DNA of 62,797 nucleotides from PALSA-612 sp046729255 (GCA_046729255.1 JBKPGF010000031.1:1-62797); one strand, 5' to 3'; numbered from the stretch's first letter, positions 26,222 to 34,031 are shown. Notes: generated by a model not told the origin, from the letters alone. Numbers and translations are program-made.

Positions 26222-27132
26222 CGGAGCCACGCCGGGTAGACCATCTCCCTCTGGGCGGCGAGGGCGGTCTCCCGTACTCGAAGGGGCTGCTGGCGCGGGC
26301 GCTCGTCGCCACCGGGCTCTCCTCGGTTCGCGCGTGGGAGCTCGCGCTCCGCGTCGAGGGCGATCTCGCTCTCCGCGGGGAGACCTCCGTCGACCTCGAG
26401 CGACTCGAGGAGCTAGCGCAGGAAGTGCTGGGTGAGAGCGAGGGCGTCGACGCCGTGCGACGTCTGCGCCGCTACCGCGAGCTTCAGGCGCTCGACCTGC
26501 CGATCGTCGTGCTCGTCGGGGGTGCCACCGGCACCGGGAAGTCGCGGATCGCCACGGAGATCGCGTACCGGCTCGGCATCACGCGCGTCACGTCGACCGA
26601 CTTCATCCGCCAGACGATGCGCGCGTTCTTCTCGGAAGAGTTCATGCCCTCGATCCACTACTCGAGCTTCGAGGCCGCTCCTGCGGCGCCGGAGGCGGAG
26701 GATCCGACGATCGCGGGCTTCCTCGAGCAGACCCGTAACGTGCTCGTCGGCGTGCGTGCTGTGACCGAGCGAGCACTCCAGGAAGGCTGGTCGATGGTGC
26801 TCGAGGGCGTCCACCTCGTGCCCGGGCTCGTCCCGCCGATCGAGGGAGCGCTCGCCGTTCAATGCGTGCTCGAGATCGAGAGCGAGGAGGTCCACGCCGG
26901 TCACTTCTGGGTGCGGGACACGACCACCGAGGGGCTGCGGCCGGTCGAGCGCTACCTCGGGCAGCTCGACGACATTCGCCGTGTGCAGCAGTTCATCCTG
27001 GACCGCGCACGCCGCTGCGACGTGCCGGTGATCGAGAACTCGAATATCGACTCGACCATAGGCGCCGTCATGGATCTCGTGCTCGCGAGCGCGGAGAGGC
27101 TCGGCGCGGTCGGCAGTGGCCTCGAGCGTTGA
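26218..27132 (+). CDS. pgk2: 2-phosphoglycerate kinase
   Basis: The 304-residue protein phosphorylates 2-phosphoglycerate to 2,3-diphosphoglycerate in the archaeal pathway. It has the expected N-terminal ATP-cone-like regulatory module (LPYSKGLLARALVATGLSSV, residues 18-37) and a P-loop kinase domain with GGATGTGKS (101-109), followed by TSTDFIRQTMRAFF, SMVLEGVHLVPGLVPP and IENSNIDSTI segments typical of the family. It overlaps cpgS by four bases, so the two enzymes are translationally coupled. A perfect palindrome follows its stop codon. Confidence 0.92.
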   Translation: MTEPRRVDHLPLGGEGGLPYSKGLLARALVATGLSSVRAWELALRVEGDLALRGETSVDLERLEELAQEVLGESEGVDAVRRLRRYRELQALDLPIVVLVGGATGTGKSRIATEIAYRLGITRVTSTDFIRQTMRAFFSEEFMPSIHYSSFEAAPAAPEAEDPTIAGFLEQTRNVLVGVRAVTERALQEGWSMVLEGVHLVPGLVPPIEGALAVQCVLEIESEEVHAGHFWVRDTTTEGLRPVERYLGQLDDIRRVQQFILDRARRCDVPVIENSNIDSTIGAVMDLVLASAERLGAVGSGLER

Positions 27133-27150
27133 GAGCGGCCTAGGCCGCTC
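27133..27150. promoter_or_regulatory. Perfect 18-bp palindrome between pgk2 and glpX
   Basis: GAGCGGCCTAGGCCGCTC is fully self-complementary. It begins right after the pgk2 TGA and ends four bases before the glpX ATG, occupying the place of a ribosome-binding site. It could be a DNA operator or an mRNA hairpin that limits glpX translation. There is no T-run. Confidence 0.55.
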
Positions 27151-27154
27151 CTGC

Positions 27155-28108
27155 ATGTGCGAGCTCTACGCTCGCGCCACCGAGCGGGCGGCTCTCGCGA
27201 GCGCGCGCTTCCTCGGGGCAGGTAGCCAGCGGAAGGCGGAGGAGGCGGCGTTCTCGAGCATGCGCTCTGCCCTCGAGTCGCTCCCGATCTTGGGACGAGT
27301 CGTCATCGGCGGAGACGAGGGTGCCGAGCTGTTGCTCCCGGGCACCGAGATCGGGGCCGGTGGCGAGGCCGTAGACCTGGCTCTCGACCCGCTGGAGGGC
27401 CGCGGAGTCGTCGCGCGTGGCAGCCAGGGAGCGATGTCGATCGTCGCCGTCGGCGCGCCGGACTCGATGCCGGCACTCCCCGACATGTACATGAGGCAGC
27501 TGGCCGTGGGGCCTCTCGCGCGAGGCAAGGTCGACATTCTGCGGCCCGTCGAGGACAACGTTCGCGCAATCGCCGAGGCGTACGGCCGCGCGCCCAACGA
27601 CGTGACGACGATCGTCCTCGACCGCCCACGTCACGAAGACCTCATCGACGAGATTCGCCGCGCAGGAGCGCGGATCAAGCTCATTCCCGACGGCACGGTC
27701 ACCGCGGCCATCTCTGCTGCCATCCGGGGAACGAACGACCACCTCGCCATCGGCATCGGTGGGACTCGCCAGGCCGTGATGACCGCCGCCGCGCTGCGCT
27801 GCCTCGGAGGCGAGCTGCAGGCGCAGCTCTGGCCAATGTCGAGACGGGAGATCGTCGCCGCGCGCGAGCACGGAATCGAGGACGTCGAGCGGGTGTTCAA
27901 GACCGAGGATCTGGCGCCCGGCGACACGATCTTTGCTGCGACCGGCGTCTCCACGGGCGACCTCCTGCGCGGTGTTCGCTTTCTCGCCGACAGTGCCTGG
28001 ACGCACTCGCTCGTCATGTGCAATCGCTGCAACTGGGTGCGGTTCGTCGACGGCATTCACTTCTTCGCGCACGAGCGGCGCGAGGAAGTGCGGCTACCCG
28101 GTCACTAG
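27155..28108 (+). CDS. glpX: Class II fructose-1,6-bisphosphatase (GlpX)
   Basis: GlpX hydrolyses fructose 1,6-bisphosphate to fructose 6-phosphate in gluconeogenesis. The 317-residue product has the family motifs: VVIGGDEGAELLLPGTEIG (metal site), AVDLALDPLEG (the DPLEG signature), TTIVLDRPRHEDL, RIKLIPDGTVTAAI, IGIGGTRQAVMTAAALRCLGG and ATGVSTGDLLRGVRF. The ATG at 27155 gives the standard MCELYARATERAAL start. In this position it joins the cpgS-pgk2 pair as a gluconeogenic phosphate-metabolism operon. Confidence 0.95.
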   Translation: MCELYARATERAALASARFLGAGSQRKAEEAAFSSMRSALESLPILGRVVIGGDEGAELLLPGTEIGAGGEAVDLALDPLEGRGVVARGSQGAMSIVAVGAPDSMPALPDMYMRQLAVGPLARGKVDILRPVEDNVRAIAEAYGRAPNDVTTIVLDRPRHEDLIDEIRRAGARIKLIPDGTVTAAISAAIRGTNDHLAIGIGGTRQAVMTAAALRCLGGELQAQLWPMSRREIVAAREHGIEDVERVFKTEDLAPGDTIFAATGVSTGDLLRGVRFLADSAWTHSLVMCNRCNWVRFVDGIHFFAHERREEVRLPGH

Positions 28109-28120
28109 CCTGCCGCCGAC

Positions 28121-28126
28121 TACACT
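28121..28126 (+). promoter_or_regulatory. -10 box for the MIP18-family gene
   Basis: TACACT lies seven bases before the ATG at 28134, giving this small gene its own leaderless promoter behind glpX. Confidence 0.5.
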
Positions 28127-28133
28127 CCTGGCA

Positions 28134-28436
28134 ATGCCTACGAAAGACGACGTGCTCGTGGCGCTGCACCGGGTCGAGGACCCGGAACTCGGCATGGACA
28201 TCGTCGATCTCGGCCTCGTGTACGACGTCGAGGTCGAGCCCGCGAAGGTCAAGGTCATCCACACGCTCACGTCGATGGGCTGTCCCGCGGGACCGATGAT
28301 CCAGGACGACATCGCGGCGACGGTGCGAGAGACCTTCCCCGACGTCGAGGACGTGGAGCTCGAGCTGACCTGGGATCCGCCGTGGACGCCGGACAAGATG
28401 TCCGACGACGCGAAGTTCATCCTCGGCTTCGGTTAA
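28134..28436 (+). CDS. MIP18/DUF59 family iron-sulfur assembly protein (SufT-like)
   Basis: The 100-residue protein is a stand-alone DUF59 domain: RVEDPELGMDIVDLGLVYDV, then the conserved HTLTSMGCPAGPMIQDDI segment whose Cys is the functional residue in this family, and ELTWDPPWTPDKMSDDAK. Such proteins help maturation of Fe-S proteins or aromatic-degradation complexes. No suf genes are adjacent. The ATG is chosen by the family N-terminus and the -10 spacing. Confidence 0.88.
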   Translation: MPTKDDVLVALHRVEDPELGMDIVDLGLVYDVEVEPAKVKVIHTLTSMGCPAGPMIQDDIAATVRETFPDVEDVELELTWDPPWTPDKMSDDAKFILGFG

Positions 28437-28846
28437 TCCTCCCGGCCTGCTGACCGTTGCCGTCGTGAAGCAGTAACGGTTTCGCAGTTTCCCGACAAGC
28501 GGCCGCAGAATCACTACCGCTGCGAGTACGGTGGGGGCAGCGCTTTGCGCTTTCGTTGTCGCAGTCTAGGTCGACCGCTTCGGCTGGAGGTGTTAGACGA
28601 TGACGTCCGGGGAACTCGCGGCGCAACGGCAGACCCGCGACCGGCCGCAGCGCTGCGTCCTGCCAGGGGGTGCCACGTCCCGACTAGGGGTGGAGTCGGC
28701 TGGTGTCAATTGGCCGATCGCGGCTTCGGGCTAACCGCTACTCAGGGGGTGCCTCGAAAGCGACACGTCGATGATGAGAGCAGCACGTATTTCTCCCAGC
28801 GGGCTCGCGCCCCAGCAAAACAGCCCCGGCGCGAATCGTCCGCCCT
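28437..28846. other. 410-nt intergenic region of lower G+C, possibly structured
   Basis: This is the longest stretch without an established gene. It holds a small stem (AGCGC-TTT-GCGCT at 28539-28551), a perfect GGAGGTG ribosome site feeding a 44-codon ORF (28600-28734), and several G-rich/C-rich segments such as 28661-28690 that could pair. I looked for tmRNA, RNase P and cobalamin signatures and did not find them. Base composition is visibly less G+C-rich than the flanks near 28740-28850. Confidence 0.4.
28600..28734 (+). CDS. Possible 44-residue small protein
   Basis: The ATG is preceded by GGAGGTG at seven bases spacing, one of the strongest ribosome sites in the window. The product starts MTSGELAAQRQTRDRP and ends GVNWPIAASG, with one Cys. 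It is basic in the first half, has no membrane segment and no recognised family. It could be a real small protein, a leader peptide, or a chance frame inside a structured RNA. Its codons are less biased to G/C third positions than neighbouring genes. Confidence 0.35.
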   Translation: MTSGELAAQRQTRDRPQRCVLPGGATSRLGVESAGVNWPIAASG

Positions 28847-29347
28847 TCAACTTAAAGCGTTCTCGTCCGGGTCTTCTCCGGATGCCAGCTCGAGCGACGT
28901 CTCCTTGACGCGCTTCAGGTGACCTTCCTGGATCGGCAAAGCCCAGCTCACGAGCTCATCGATCTCGGCCATGCCTTTCTTCTCGTTCAGCTTCTTGAGC
29001 ACCGACCAGTGCCCAACCTCTCCGGCTTCGGCCATCGTGAGGAACTCGAAGCCGTCGAGCGCGTCGGCGTCGTCGTCGAGATAGGTGCCCATCATCTCGG
29101 CGCCCTTGCTCTTCGTGGCGCGCGCCTCCTCGAGGATCGCGGTCTTCTTGCCGTCCAGGGTGTCCGCGAGGCCCGTGCAGCGCCGCTCGGTCTCGGCCGC
29201 TTCGTCGTGCATCTGCTCGAGCCTGGACACGAGCTCGGGATGCTCCTCCTTGGCCAGGTTGCTCACTTTCTTCGTCGCTGCCTGCGCCGCCATGGCCAGA
29301 CCGGTCACTTCTCCGAGTTTCGCCTCCAACTTCGTCAGTTCTGACAC
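28847..29347 (-). CDS. Ferritin-like four-helix protein (DUF892-type)
   Basis: The 166-residue protein is almost entirely helical. It has repeated Glu/His-containing helices (PELVSRLEQMHDEAAETERR, EMMGTYLDDDADALDGFEFL, EVGHWSVLKKLNEKKG, QEGHLKRVKETSLELA) in the spacing of a ferritin-like bundle such as the DUF892 group. The start is GTG 29347, preceded by AGAGGAG as a strong ribosome site, and longer upstream frames cross the neighbouring gene. Whether it binds metal is unproved. The function is probably stress-related by family. Confidence 0.65.
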   Translation of the reverse strand: MSELTKLEAKLGEVTGLAMAAQAATKKVSNLAKEEHPELVSRLEQMHDEAAETERRCTGLADTLDGKKTAILEEARATKSKGAEMMGTYLDDDADALDGFEFLTMAEAGEVGHWSVLKKLNEKKGMAEIDELVSWALPIQEGHLKRVKETSLELASGEDPDENALS

Positions 29348-29436
29348 GTCCGCTCCTCTCTCAGTGGGTGGACATGCCTCATACCCGGAGCGGCGGTACG
29401 GAAACGGACGCAGCGGCTCGATGCCTCCGCGACGAC

Positions 29437-30426
29437 CTACTCTGGAATGCTCAATACGATCTTCCCGAACTGCTCGCCCGCTTCGAGGCGTTCGTGGGCG
29501 GCGCGCGCCTCGGCGAGCGGGAAGACCGAGTCGACGATGATCTTCGCCCGGCCGTTCTTGACGAGCTCGTAGGCGGCCTCGAAATCCTCCGGCGTCCCCA
29601 TCGAGGAGCCGAAGATCACGAGCTCTTTCCACCAGGTCCGATGGAGCGCCGCCGGCGGGTTCGGGCCCGTCGTCGCGCCACAAACGACGATTCGCCCATG
29701 CTGCGATGCTACGTCCTGCGACGTCCGCCAGGTCGCCTCGCCGACGTGCTCGACGACGACGTCGGCGCCGTGGCCGCCCGTGGCCTCGATCACCGTTGCC
29801 TTGACGTCCCCCGTGACGTGGTTGACCGTCACGTCGGCGCCGAGCTCCCGCGCGCGCTCGAGCTTCGCATCGCTCGACGACGTGGCGATCACGCGGCCGC
29901 CGAGGGCCTTCGCGATCTGAAACGCCGCGGTGGCCACGCCTCCGCCGATGCCCCACACGAGCACCCACTCCCCTTCGCGAAGCCCTGCCTTGGTCGAGAG
30001 CATGCGATAGGCGGTCTCGAAGACGAGCGGGAACGCGGCCGCCTCCTCGAACGACAGGTCGTCCGCCAGCGGATAGACGTTCGTGGCGGGGACGGCGATC
30101 AGCTCGGCGTGGGTGCCGTCCGTGTGCTCACCGATCACGCTTATGCGCCCCTCGTGCATGACGCCGGGGTTGATGACGACGCGGTGGCCGAGCTCGAAGC
30201 CGTGTACGCCATCCCCCAGGGCGTCGACGACGCCGGCGCCGTCCGCGCCGAGGATCCGCGGCTTGGGCACGGACGGTAGGCCCTTGCGCACCCAGACGTC
30301 GAGATGGTTGAGCGACGCCGCTCGCAGGCCGATGAGCACTTCCCCGGCCGCGGGAGTCGGGTCCGGGACGTCCTCATATCGCAGTACCTCTGGCCCGCCG
30401 TCCTCGTGGATGCGAACGGCTTTCAA
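29437..30426 (-). CDS. Zinc-type alcohol dehydrogenase/quinone oxidoreductase
   Basis: The 329-residue medium-chain dehydrogenase has the Rossmann motif WGIGGGVATAAFQIAKALGG, the GADGAGVVDALGDGV segment, NPGVMHEGRISVIGEHTDGTHAE, and PLAEARAAHERLEAGEQFGKIVL at the C-terminus. It lacks the Cys-rich structural-zinc loop, which fits the quinone oxidoreductase-like branch. The start is TTG 30426, whose bases overlap the stop of the upstream WYL gene (TTGA), so the two are translationally coupled. Substrate unknown. Confidence 0.87.
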   Translation of the reverse strand: MKAVRIHEDGGPEVLRYEDVPDPTPAAGEVLIGLRAASLNHLDVWVRKGLPSVPKPRILGADGAGVVDALGDGVHGFELGHRVVINPGVMHEGRISVIGEHTDGTHAELIAVPATNVYPLADDLSFEEAAAFPLVFETAYRMLSTKAGLREGEWVLVWGIGGGVATAAFQIAKALGGRVIATSSSDAKLERARELGADVTVNHVTGDVKATVIEATGGHGADVVVEHVGEATWRTSQDVASQHGRIVVCGATTGPNPPAALHRTWWKELVIFGSSMGTPEDFEAAYELVKNGRAKIIVDSVFPLAEARAAHERLEAGEQFGKIVLSIPE

Positions 30427-32435
30427 ACCTTGACGCGCAGGCGTGCGAGCTTCAGCTCGGAGAGCAGCTCGCGGGCTCGCCGGGCGACGCTGCGCCGCAG
30501 ATCCGGCGGCTCGATCACGACAGCTTCTCCGCGGAAGCGCAGGATCTCGCCGACGAGCCATTCCGGACCGCCGACCTTCTGCTCTGCCGTGGCGCTTCCG
30601 TCACGGAGCGGCTGTGCGCCGCGCTCGACCTCCCAGCGGGCTACCTGCTCCGAGTAGTGGATCCGCGCCACGCGGGCGTCGCGCAGCCGGTCCGGCTCGA
30701 AGCCCTCCCGCGGCTCGTACTTCTCGGAGGTGAGCGTCGCCGTGCGCATGCGGTCGAGCCGGAAGCTCCGTGCATCGCCGCGCGTCCGGTCCCACGTGTG
30801 GACGTACCAGTGCGGCAGCTGCCGCTCGAGCCAGTACGGCTCGACCGAGTGGGTGACGACAGCCTCTTGGCCGACCTTGACGTAGTCGATGTCGACGAGG
30901 CGCCGCCGCTTGATGCCGTTCGAGAGCGTGGCGATGAGCCGCTCCTCGACGCGGTCGCCGCGCGGCTCGGCGGTCTGCGCGAGATCGAACTCGCCGAAGG
31001 TCTCTTCGAGCTTGCGGCGCACCTTGTCGAGCGGCCGGTGCGCCTCCGCGGCGATCATCGGCCCGACGAACTCGAGTGCGAGCCTGATCGCGCGCGCCTC
31101 GAGGGGGGTAAGCCGCGGGGGCGAGCGGAATGTGTCTCCGAAGAGCTCCTTGTCGACGTGCACCGTGTCGCCGCGCAGCTCTGCGTAGACCGCGTAGCAC
31201 CCGCCGCCGAAGTTCACGAGGTTAAGCAGCGACAGGTGCTCCTCGAGCGCCTCGGGCGGGATCATGAACCGTTCGCCGAGATCGGCCGCCGGGATCTCCG
31301 CATGCGTTTCCTCACCGCAGGCGTCGAGGAGGTACGCGAGCAGCGCCTGGAGCAGCCCGAAGCGCTCTGGCGCCACCGGTCCGGCAGGACGCTCGGGCAG
31401 CGGCTCGTCGGCGTCGGGCGCCGGTCGAGCCACCTTGGGCGGCACGCCTTCGTGCCGTTCCCGGACCTTCCTGAGGCTCGCCGCAACCTCGCGTCGCAGC
31501 TCGTCCGGCTCGAGCGGGACGGCGCGCCCGTCGAGGCGCAGCACCCAGGCGGCGAGATGCTCGAGGCTCGCGTAGGGCGTGACGAAGACGCCGTCCTCCA
31601 CGCGCCCGGAGCCCCGATGCGACCGCTCCACCCACCAGGCTGTGTCACCCGTCAGCTCGATTCGTGCCTCGCCCACGATGTCGCCCATCTGCCAGGCGGG
31701 AGGCGGCCGGTGCTGCTGGGCATTGAACTCGGCCGGCAGCCGGAAGTCACGCTCGCGACGCGTCGCGAAACGGATCTCGCCGCGTATGCGCGAGACCCGG
31801 AACGTCCGGATCTGGTCGGCAGCATGGTCGCGACCGATGACGTACCAGCTGCCCTCGTGCGGGAGCAGCGCGTACGGGTCGATGGTTCTGTCGCGAACCT
31901 TGTCGCGCGCAATGCCCCAGTAGTCGAACTTCAGCGTCCGCTGCTTCGAGATCGCCGTCTCGAGCTTGCTCAGCCGCCCTGCAAGCTCGGGCGAGTAGTC
32001 GGGATCACGAACCTCGACGCGCACGGCCGTCTCCGTCGGCGCCTGGGCGAAGCCGGGGCGGCCCAGCGCGAGGTTCTGGAGAGCCAGGCGGAACGGCTCC
32101 GCGTAGGCGAACTGCCCCTCGAGCAGGTAAAGGCATGTCTGAAGCGCCGCCAGCTCGTCGTCCGTGAGCTCGAGCGGCGGCAGGAAGTAGTTCTCGGAGC
32201 GCAGCGTGTACAGCTCCTCGCCCGTGAACTCGTCACGCTGTGACTGGAGCGGGACGCCGAGCGAGAGCAGCTCCGACCGGTCCGAGTAGAAGCGGCGGGC
32301 GAATGCCTCGTCCGACATCTCGGAATAGCCCTCGACGTTCTGCTTCACGTCCCGGGCGGTGAGCGGGCGCCGCTCGGCCATGAGAAAGGCCACGAGCGAG
32401 AGCTGGCGGATCAGCTTGTCGGTGTCGTGCGACAT
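30423..32435 (-). CDS. pafBC: Fused PafB-PafC type WYL-domain transcriptional regulator
   Basis: PafBC activates the LexA-independent DNA-damage response in mycobacteria. This 670-residue protein contains two tandem copies of the HTH-WYL layout: the first with an N-terminal helix-turn-helix (LIRQLSLVAFLMAERRPLTA) and a WYL core near DYWGIARDKVRDRTIDPYAL...GSWYVIGRD, the second with an HTH-like segment near residue 360 and DIDYVKVGQEAVVTHSVEPYWLE...HWYVHTWDRTRG. Mycobacteria use two separate genes, but fusions are known. The ATG at 32435 is preceded by CGGAGG and a TAGAGT box. It is coupled to an oxidoreductase gene. Confidence 0.88.
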   Translation of the reverse strand: MSHDTDKLIRQLSLVAFLMAERRPLTARDVKQNVEGYSEMSDEAFARRFYSDRSELLSLGVPLQSQRDEFTGEELYTLRSENYFLPPLELTDDELAALQTCLYLLEGQFAYAEPFRLALQNLALGRPGFAQAPTETAVRVEVRDPDYSPELAGRLSKLETAISKQRTLKFDYWGIARDKVRDRTIDPYALLPHEGSWYVIGRDHAADQIRTFRVSRIRGEIRFATRRERDFRLPAEFNAQQHRPPPAWQMGDIVGEARIELTGDTAWWVERSHRGSGRVEDGVFVTPYASLEHLAAWVLRLDGRAVPLEPDELRREVAASLRKVRERHEGVPPKVARPAPDADEPLPERPAGPVAPERFGLLQALLAYLLDACGEETHAEIPAADLGERFMIPPEALEEHLSLLNLVNFGGGCYAVYAELRGDTVHVDKELFGDTFRSPPRLTPLEARAIRLALEFVGPMIAAEAHRPLDKVRRKLEETFGEFDLAQTAEPRGDRVEERLIATLSNGIKRRRLVDIDYVKVGQEAVVTHSVEPYWLERQLPHWYVHTWDRTRGDARSFRLDRMRTATLTSEKYEPREGFEPDRLRDARVARIHYSEQVARWEVERGAQPLRDGSATAEQKVGGPEWLVGEILRFRGEAVVIEPPDLRRSVARRARELLSELKLARLRVKV

Positions 32436-32490
32436 CCTCCGCGACTCTACAACCTCGCGACCCACAGTCCATCACGGTGTTCGGGCCCAG

Positions 32491-32512
32491 AAAAAACGCG
32501 CCGCCCGGCGCG
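32491..32512 (-). terminator. Intrinsic terminator for the minus-strand gene at 32521
   Basis: On the minus strand CGCGCC-GGGC-GGCGCG forms a 6-bp stem with a 4-nt loop, followed at once by six T residues. It lies nine bases past the stop codon of the small zinc-binding protein gene. Confidence 0.85.
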
Positions 32513-32520
32513 TTCGAGAT

Positions 32521-32973
32521 TTAGGCCGCGACCTTCGAGCGCTGCTCGAGGTGCTGGTGCGAGGGGCAGTACTGCCGCTCGGGAAGGGGCGTGCGCTGGC
32601 ACGGCTTGCCCTTCCGCGTCATCGCCTGGCACCGGGCGACACCGCCGTCGAACGCGCCCGCCTCGATCTGCTCCTCGATGAAGGCGACGGCCGCGCCCAC
32701 AACCTTATTGACCGACCAGGCCACCTGGGCCTGGGCCGTGATCGGGAAGTAGCGTCGGATGTCCTGGAAGAGCGACTTGTCGGGGTTCGCAAAGTAATGC
32801 GGGTCCGTCGCGAGCCGCTCCATCGTCTGCTCGCACGAGTCGAGAACGTCGCGACGGTACTCGAGCTGCGTCGCGGAGTCGACGTAGGGGTCGATGAGAT
32901 CCTTGATCGGGCGGTAAAGCGCACGCGAGTACTGATACATGCACGCGCGGATCTCGACCACTCGCTCGTCCAT
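32521..32973 (-). CDS. Hypothetical protein with C-terminal Cys/His zinc-binding tail
   Basis: The 150-residue protein is helical for its first 100 residues (YQYSRALYRPIKDLIDPYVD...) and ends with RCQAMTRKGKPCQRTPLP and YCPSHQH, a C-x9-C-x9-C-x2-3-H arrangement like small zinc-binding DUF5763-type tails. Two ATGs are possible. The one at 32973 lies seven bases after a GATACT box, matching the leaderless pattern, and the one at 32979 would leave only one base. Directly downstream is an intrinsic terminator, so it is monocistronic. Function unknown. Confidence 0.7.
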   Translation of the reverse strand: MDERVVEIRACMYQYSRALYRPIKDLIDPYVDSATQLEYRRDVLDSCEQTMERLATDPHYFANPDKSLFQDIRRYFPITAQAQVAWSVNKVVGAAVAFIEEQIEAGAFDGGVARCQAMTRKGKPCQRTPLPERQYCPSHQHLEQRSKVAA

Positions 32974-33080
32974 GGTCATGAGTATCCCGTTTGCGTGTGA
33001 AGTTCGAGAAAGCGCATTGTTGAGCGGACGTTAAAGGTGTCCGTCGCGCTACGGACCGGAGTCTAACCGGTTTCGTCCGC

Positions 33081-33115
33081 TGTTACAAAGTCTTGTCGAG
33101 AAGTGTCACAAAGTC
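33081..33115. promoter_or_regulatory. Pair of 12-bp direct repeats, TGTNACAAAGTC
   Basis: TGTTACAAAGTC (33081-33092) and TGTCACAAAGTC (33104-33115) differ at one base, with starts 23 bases apart. They lie about 105-140 bases upstream of the minus-strand gene starting at 32973 and just past the stop of the gene ending at 33127, so they may be tandem operators for the former. Confidence 0.45.
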
Positions 33116-33126
33116 GCGGTCGGCTG

Positions 33127-33660
33127 CTACCGCGCGATCTGCTGCGTGTACGCGCCGCGCGCATGCTTGGCGGCCTTCGGCAAGCCTGCCAGCGCATCGT
33201 CGAGCGACCGGTAGCGACCGCTGAAGACGATCCAGTACCCCGGGTGGAGGCTGGAGAAGCGAGACGAGTCGAGGACGCCGACCTCGGGCACGCCTGCTGC
33301 CGCGGCCCCGAGCGCCCGCGTGCGCGCCGCCGTTGCTCCGCCCGTGCTCGGGATGGCGGCGAGGACGATCGTGTAGCCGTTTCGACGAGGCCAGCGCACG
33401 AGCTTCCCGGTCGGCGCGGCGGGGAGAGGCAGGGAGCGAAGCGGCGTCAGCGCGACGATCGTGGAGCTCTCGCTGTCGTTCGCGCCGGCGGCGATCGCCG
33501 CGGCTGCACCGCCGGCGGCCACGAGCGCGGCGACCGACACGGGCCAGACCCAGTGAGCCCGCTTCCGCCGTGGCACGTGGTGGTGGCCGCACTCGACGCA
33601 GTACTCCTGGCGCCAACCGAGGGGCGCGCCGCAACGGGGACAGGCCTCCTCGCCGGTCAC
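33127..33660 (-). CDS. Zinc-ribbon membrane protein with SPOR-like C-terminus
   Basis: The 177-residue protein has an N-terminal zinc ribbon (CPRCGAPLGWRQEYCVECGHH), a basic stretch, one membrane segment (VWPVSVAALVAAGGAAAAI), a linker, and a C-terminal SPOR-like repeat domain (GYTIVLAAIPSTGG..., EVGVLDSSRFSSLHPGYWIV, FSGRYRSLDDALAGLPKAA). SPOR domains bind denuded peptidoglycan, so a cell-envelope role is possible. The GTG start overlaps the stop of the preceding zinc-ribbon gene (GTGA), so the two are coupled. Confidence 0.78.
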   Translation of the reverse strand: MTGEEACPRCGAPLGWRQEYCVECGHHHVPRRKRAHWVWPVSVAALVAAGGAAAAIAAGANDSESSTIVALTPLRSLPLPAAPTGKLVRWPRRNGYTIVLAAIPSTGGATAARTRALGAAAAGVPEVGVLDSSRFSSLHPGYWIVFSGRYRSLDDALAGLPKAAKHARGAYTQQIAR

Positions 33661-34025
33661 GCCTCGGGCTCGGACTCCGGCCCGTCGACGGCGGCGGGCT
33701 CGAGCTCGCGGCCGCAGCCGGGACAGAACCGCGAGAAGGGCGGGATCTCAGCACCGCAGTCGCATCTGCGCAGCGGTGCGCGGTGTGTGGCGGCTCGCAT
33801 CAGCTCCTCGACCTCGTCGAGGCGGCGATCGAGATCGACGAGCTCGGTGCACCGCTCGCGGACGAGCTCGTCGTTGAACCGGTTTTGACGAAACATCTCG
33901 AGAATGAGCCCGCCGAGGTCGCGGAGGCGCTCCTCTCGCATCTGGAGCAGCACTCGCCGCTCGCGCCGCAGCGCGCCCGGGGACGGGAGCGCGACACGCG
34001 GCGTGCGCTGGCGGCGGAGAGCCAC
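33657..34025 (-). CDS. Zinc-ribbon protein with helical N-terminus
   Basis: The 122-residue product has a helical first part (REERLRDLGGLILEMFRQNR..., LVDLDRRLDEVEELMRAA) and a C-terminal ribbon RCDCGAEIPPFSRFCPGCG with four Cys. It starts at GTG 34025, seven bases after the stop of the aldehyde dehydrogenase gene, and its own stop overlaps the next zinc-ribbon gene. Function unknown. Such paired zinc-ribbon genes are common in actinobacteria. Confidence 0.72.
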   Translation of the reverse strand: MALRRQRTPRVALPSPGALRRERRVLLQMREERLRDLGGLILEMFRQNRFNDELVRERCTELVDLDRRLDEVEELMRAATHRAPLRRCDCGAEIPPFSRFCPGCGRELEPAAVDGPESEPEA

Positions 34026-34031
34026 GCGTTC

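Noticed and set aside
28437..28846. tmRNA, RNase P RNA or cobalamin riboswitch in the long intergenic region
   Set aside because: None of the conserved sequence blocks of these RNAs is recognisable by eye.
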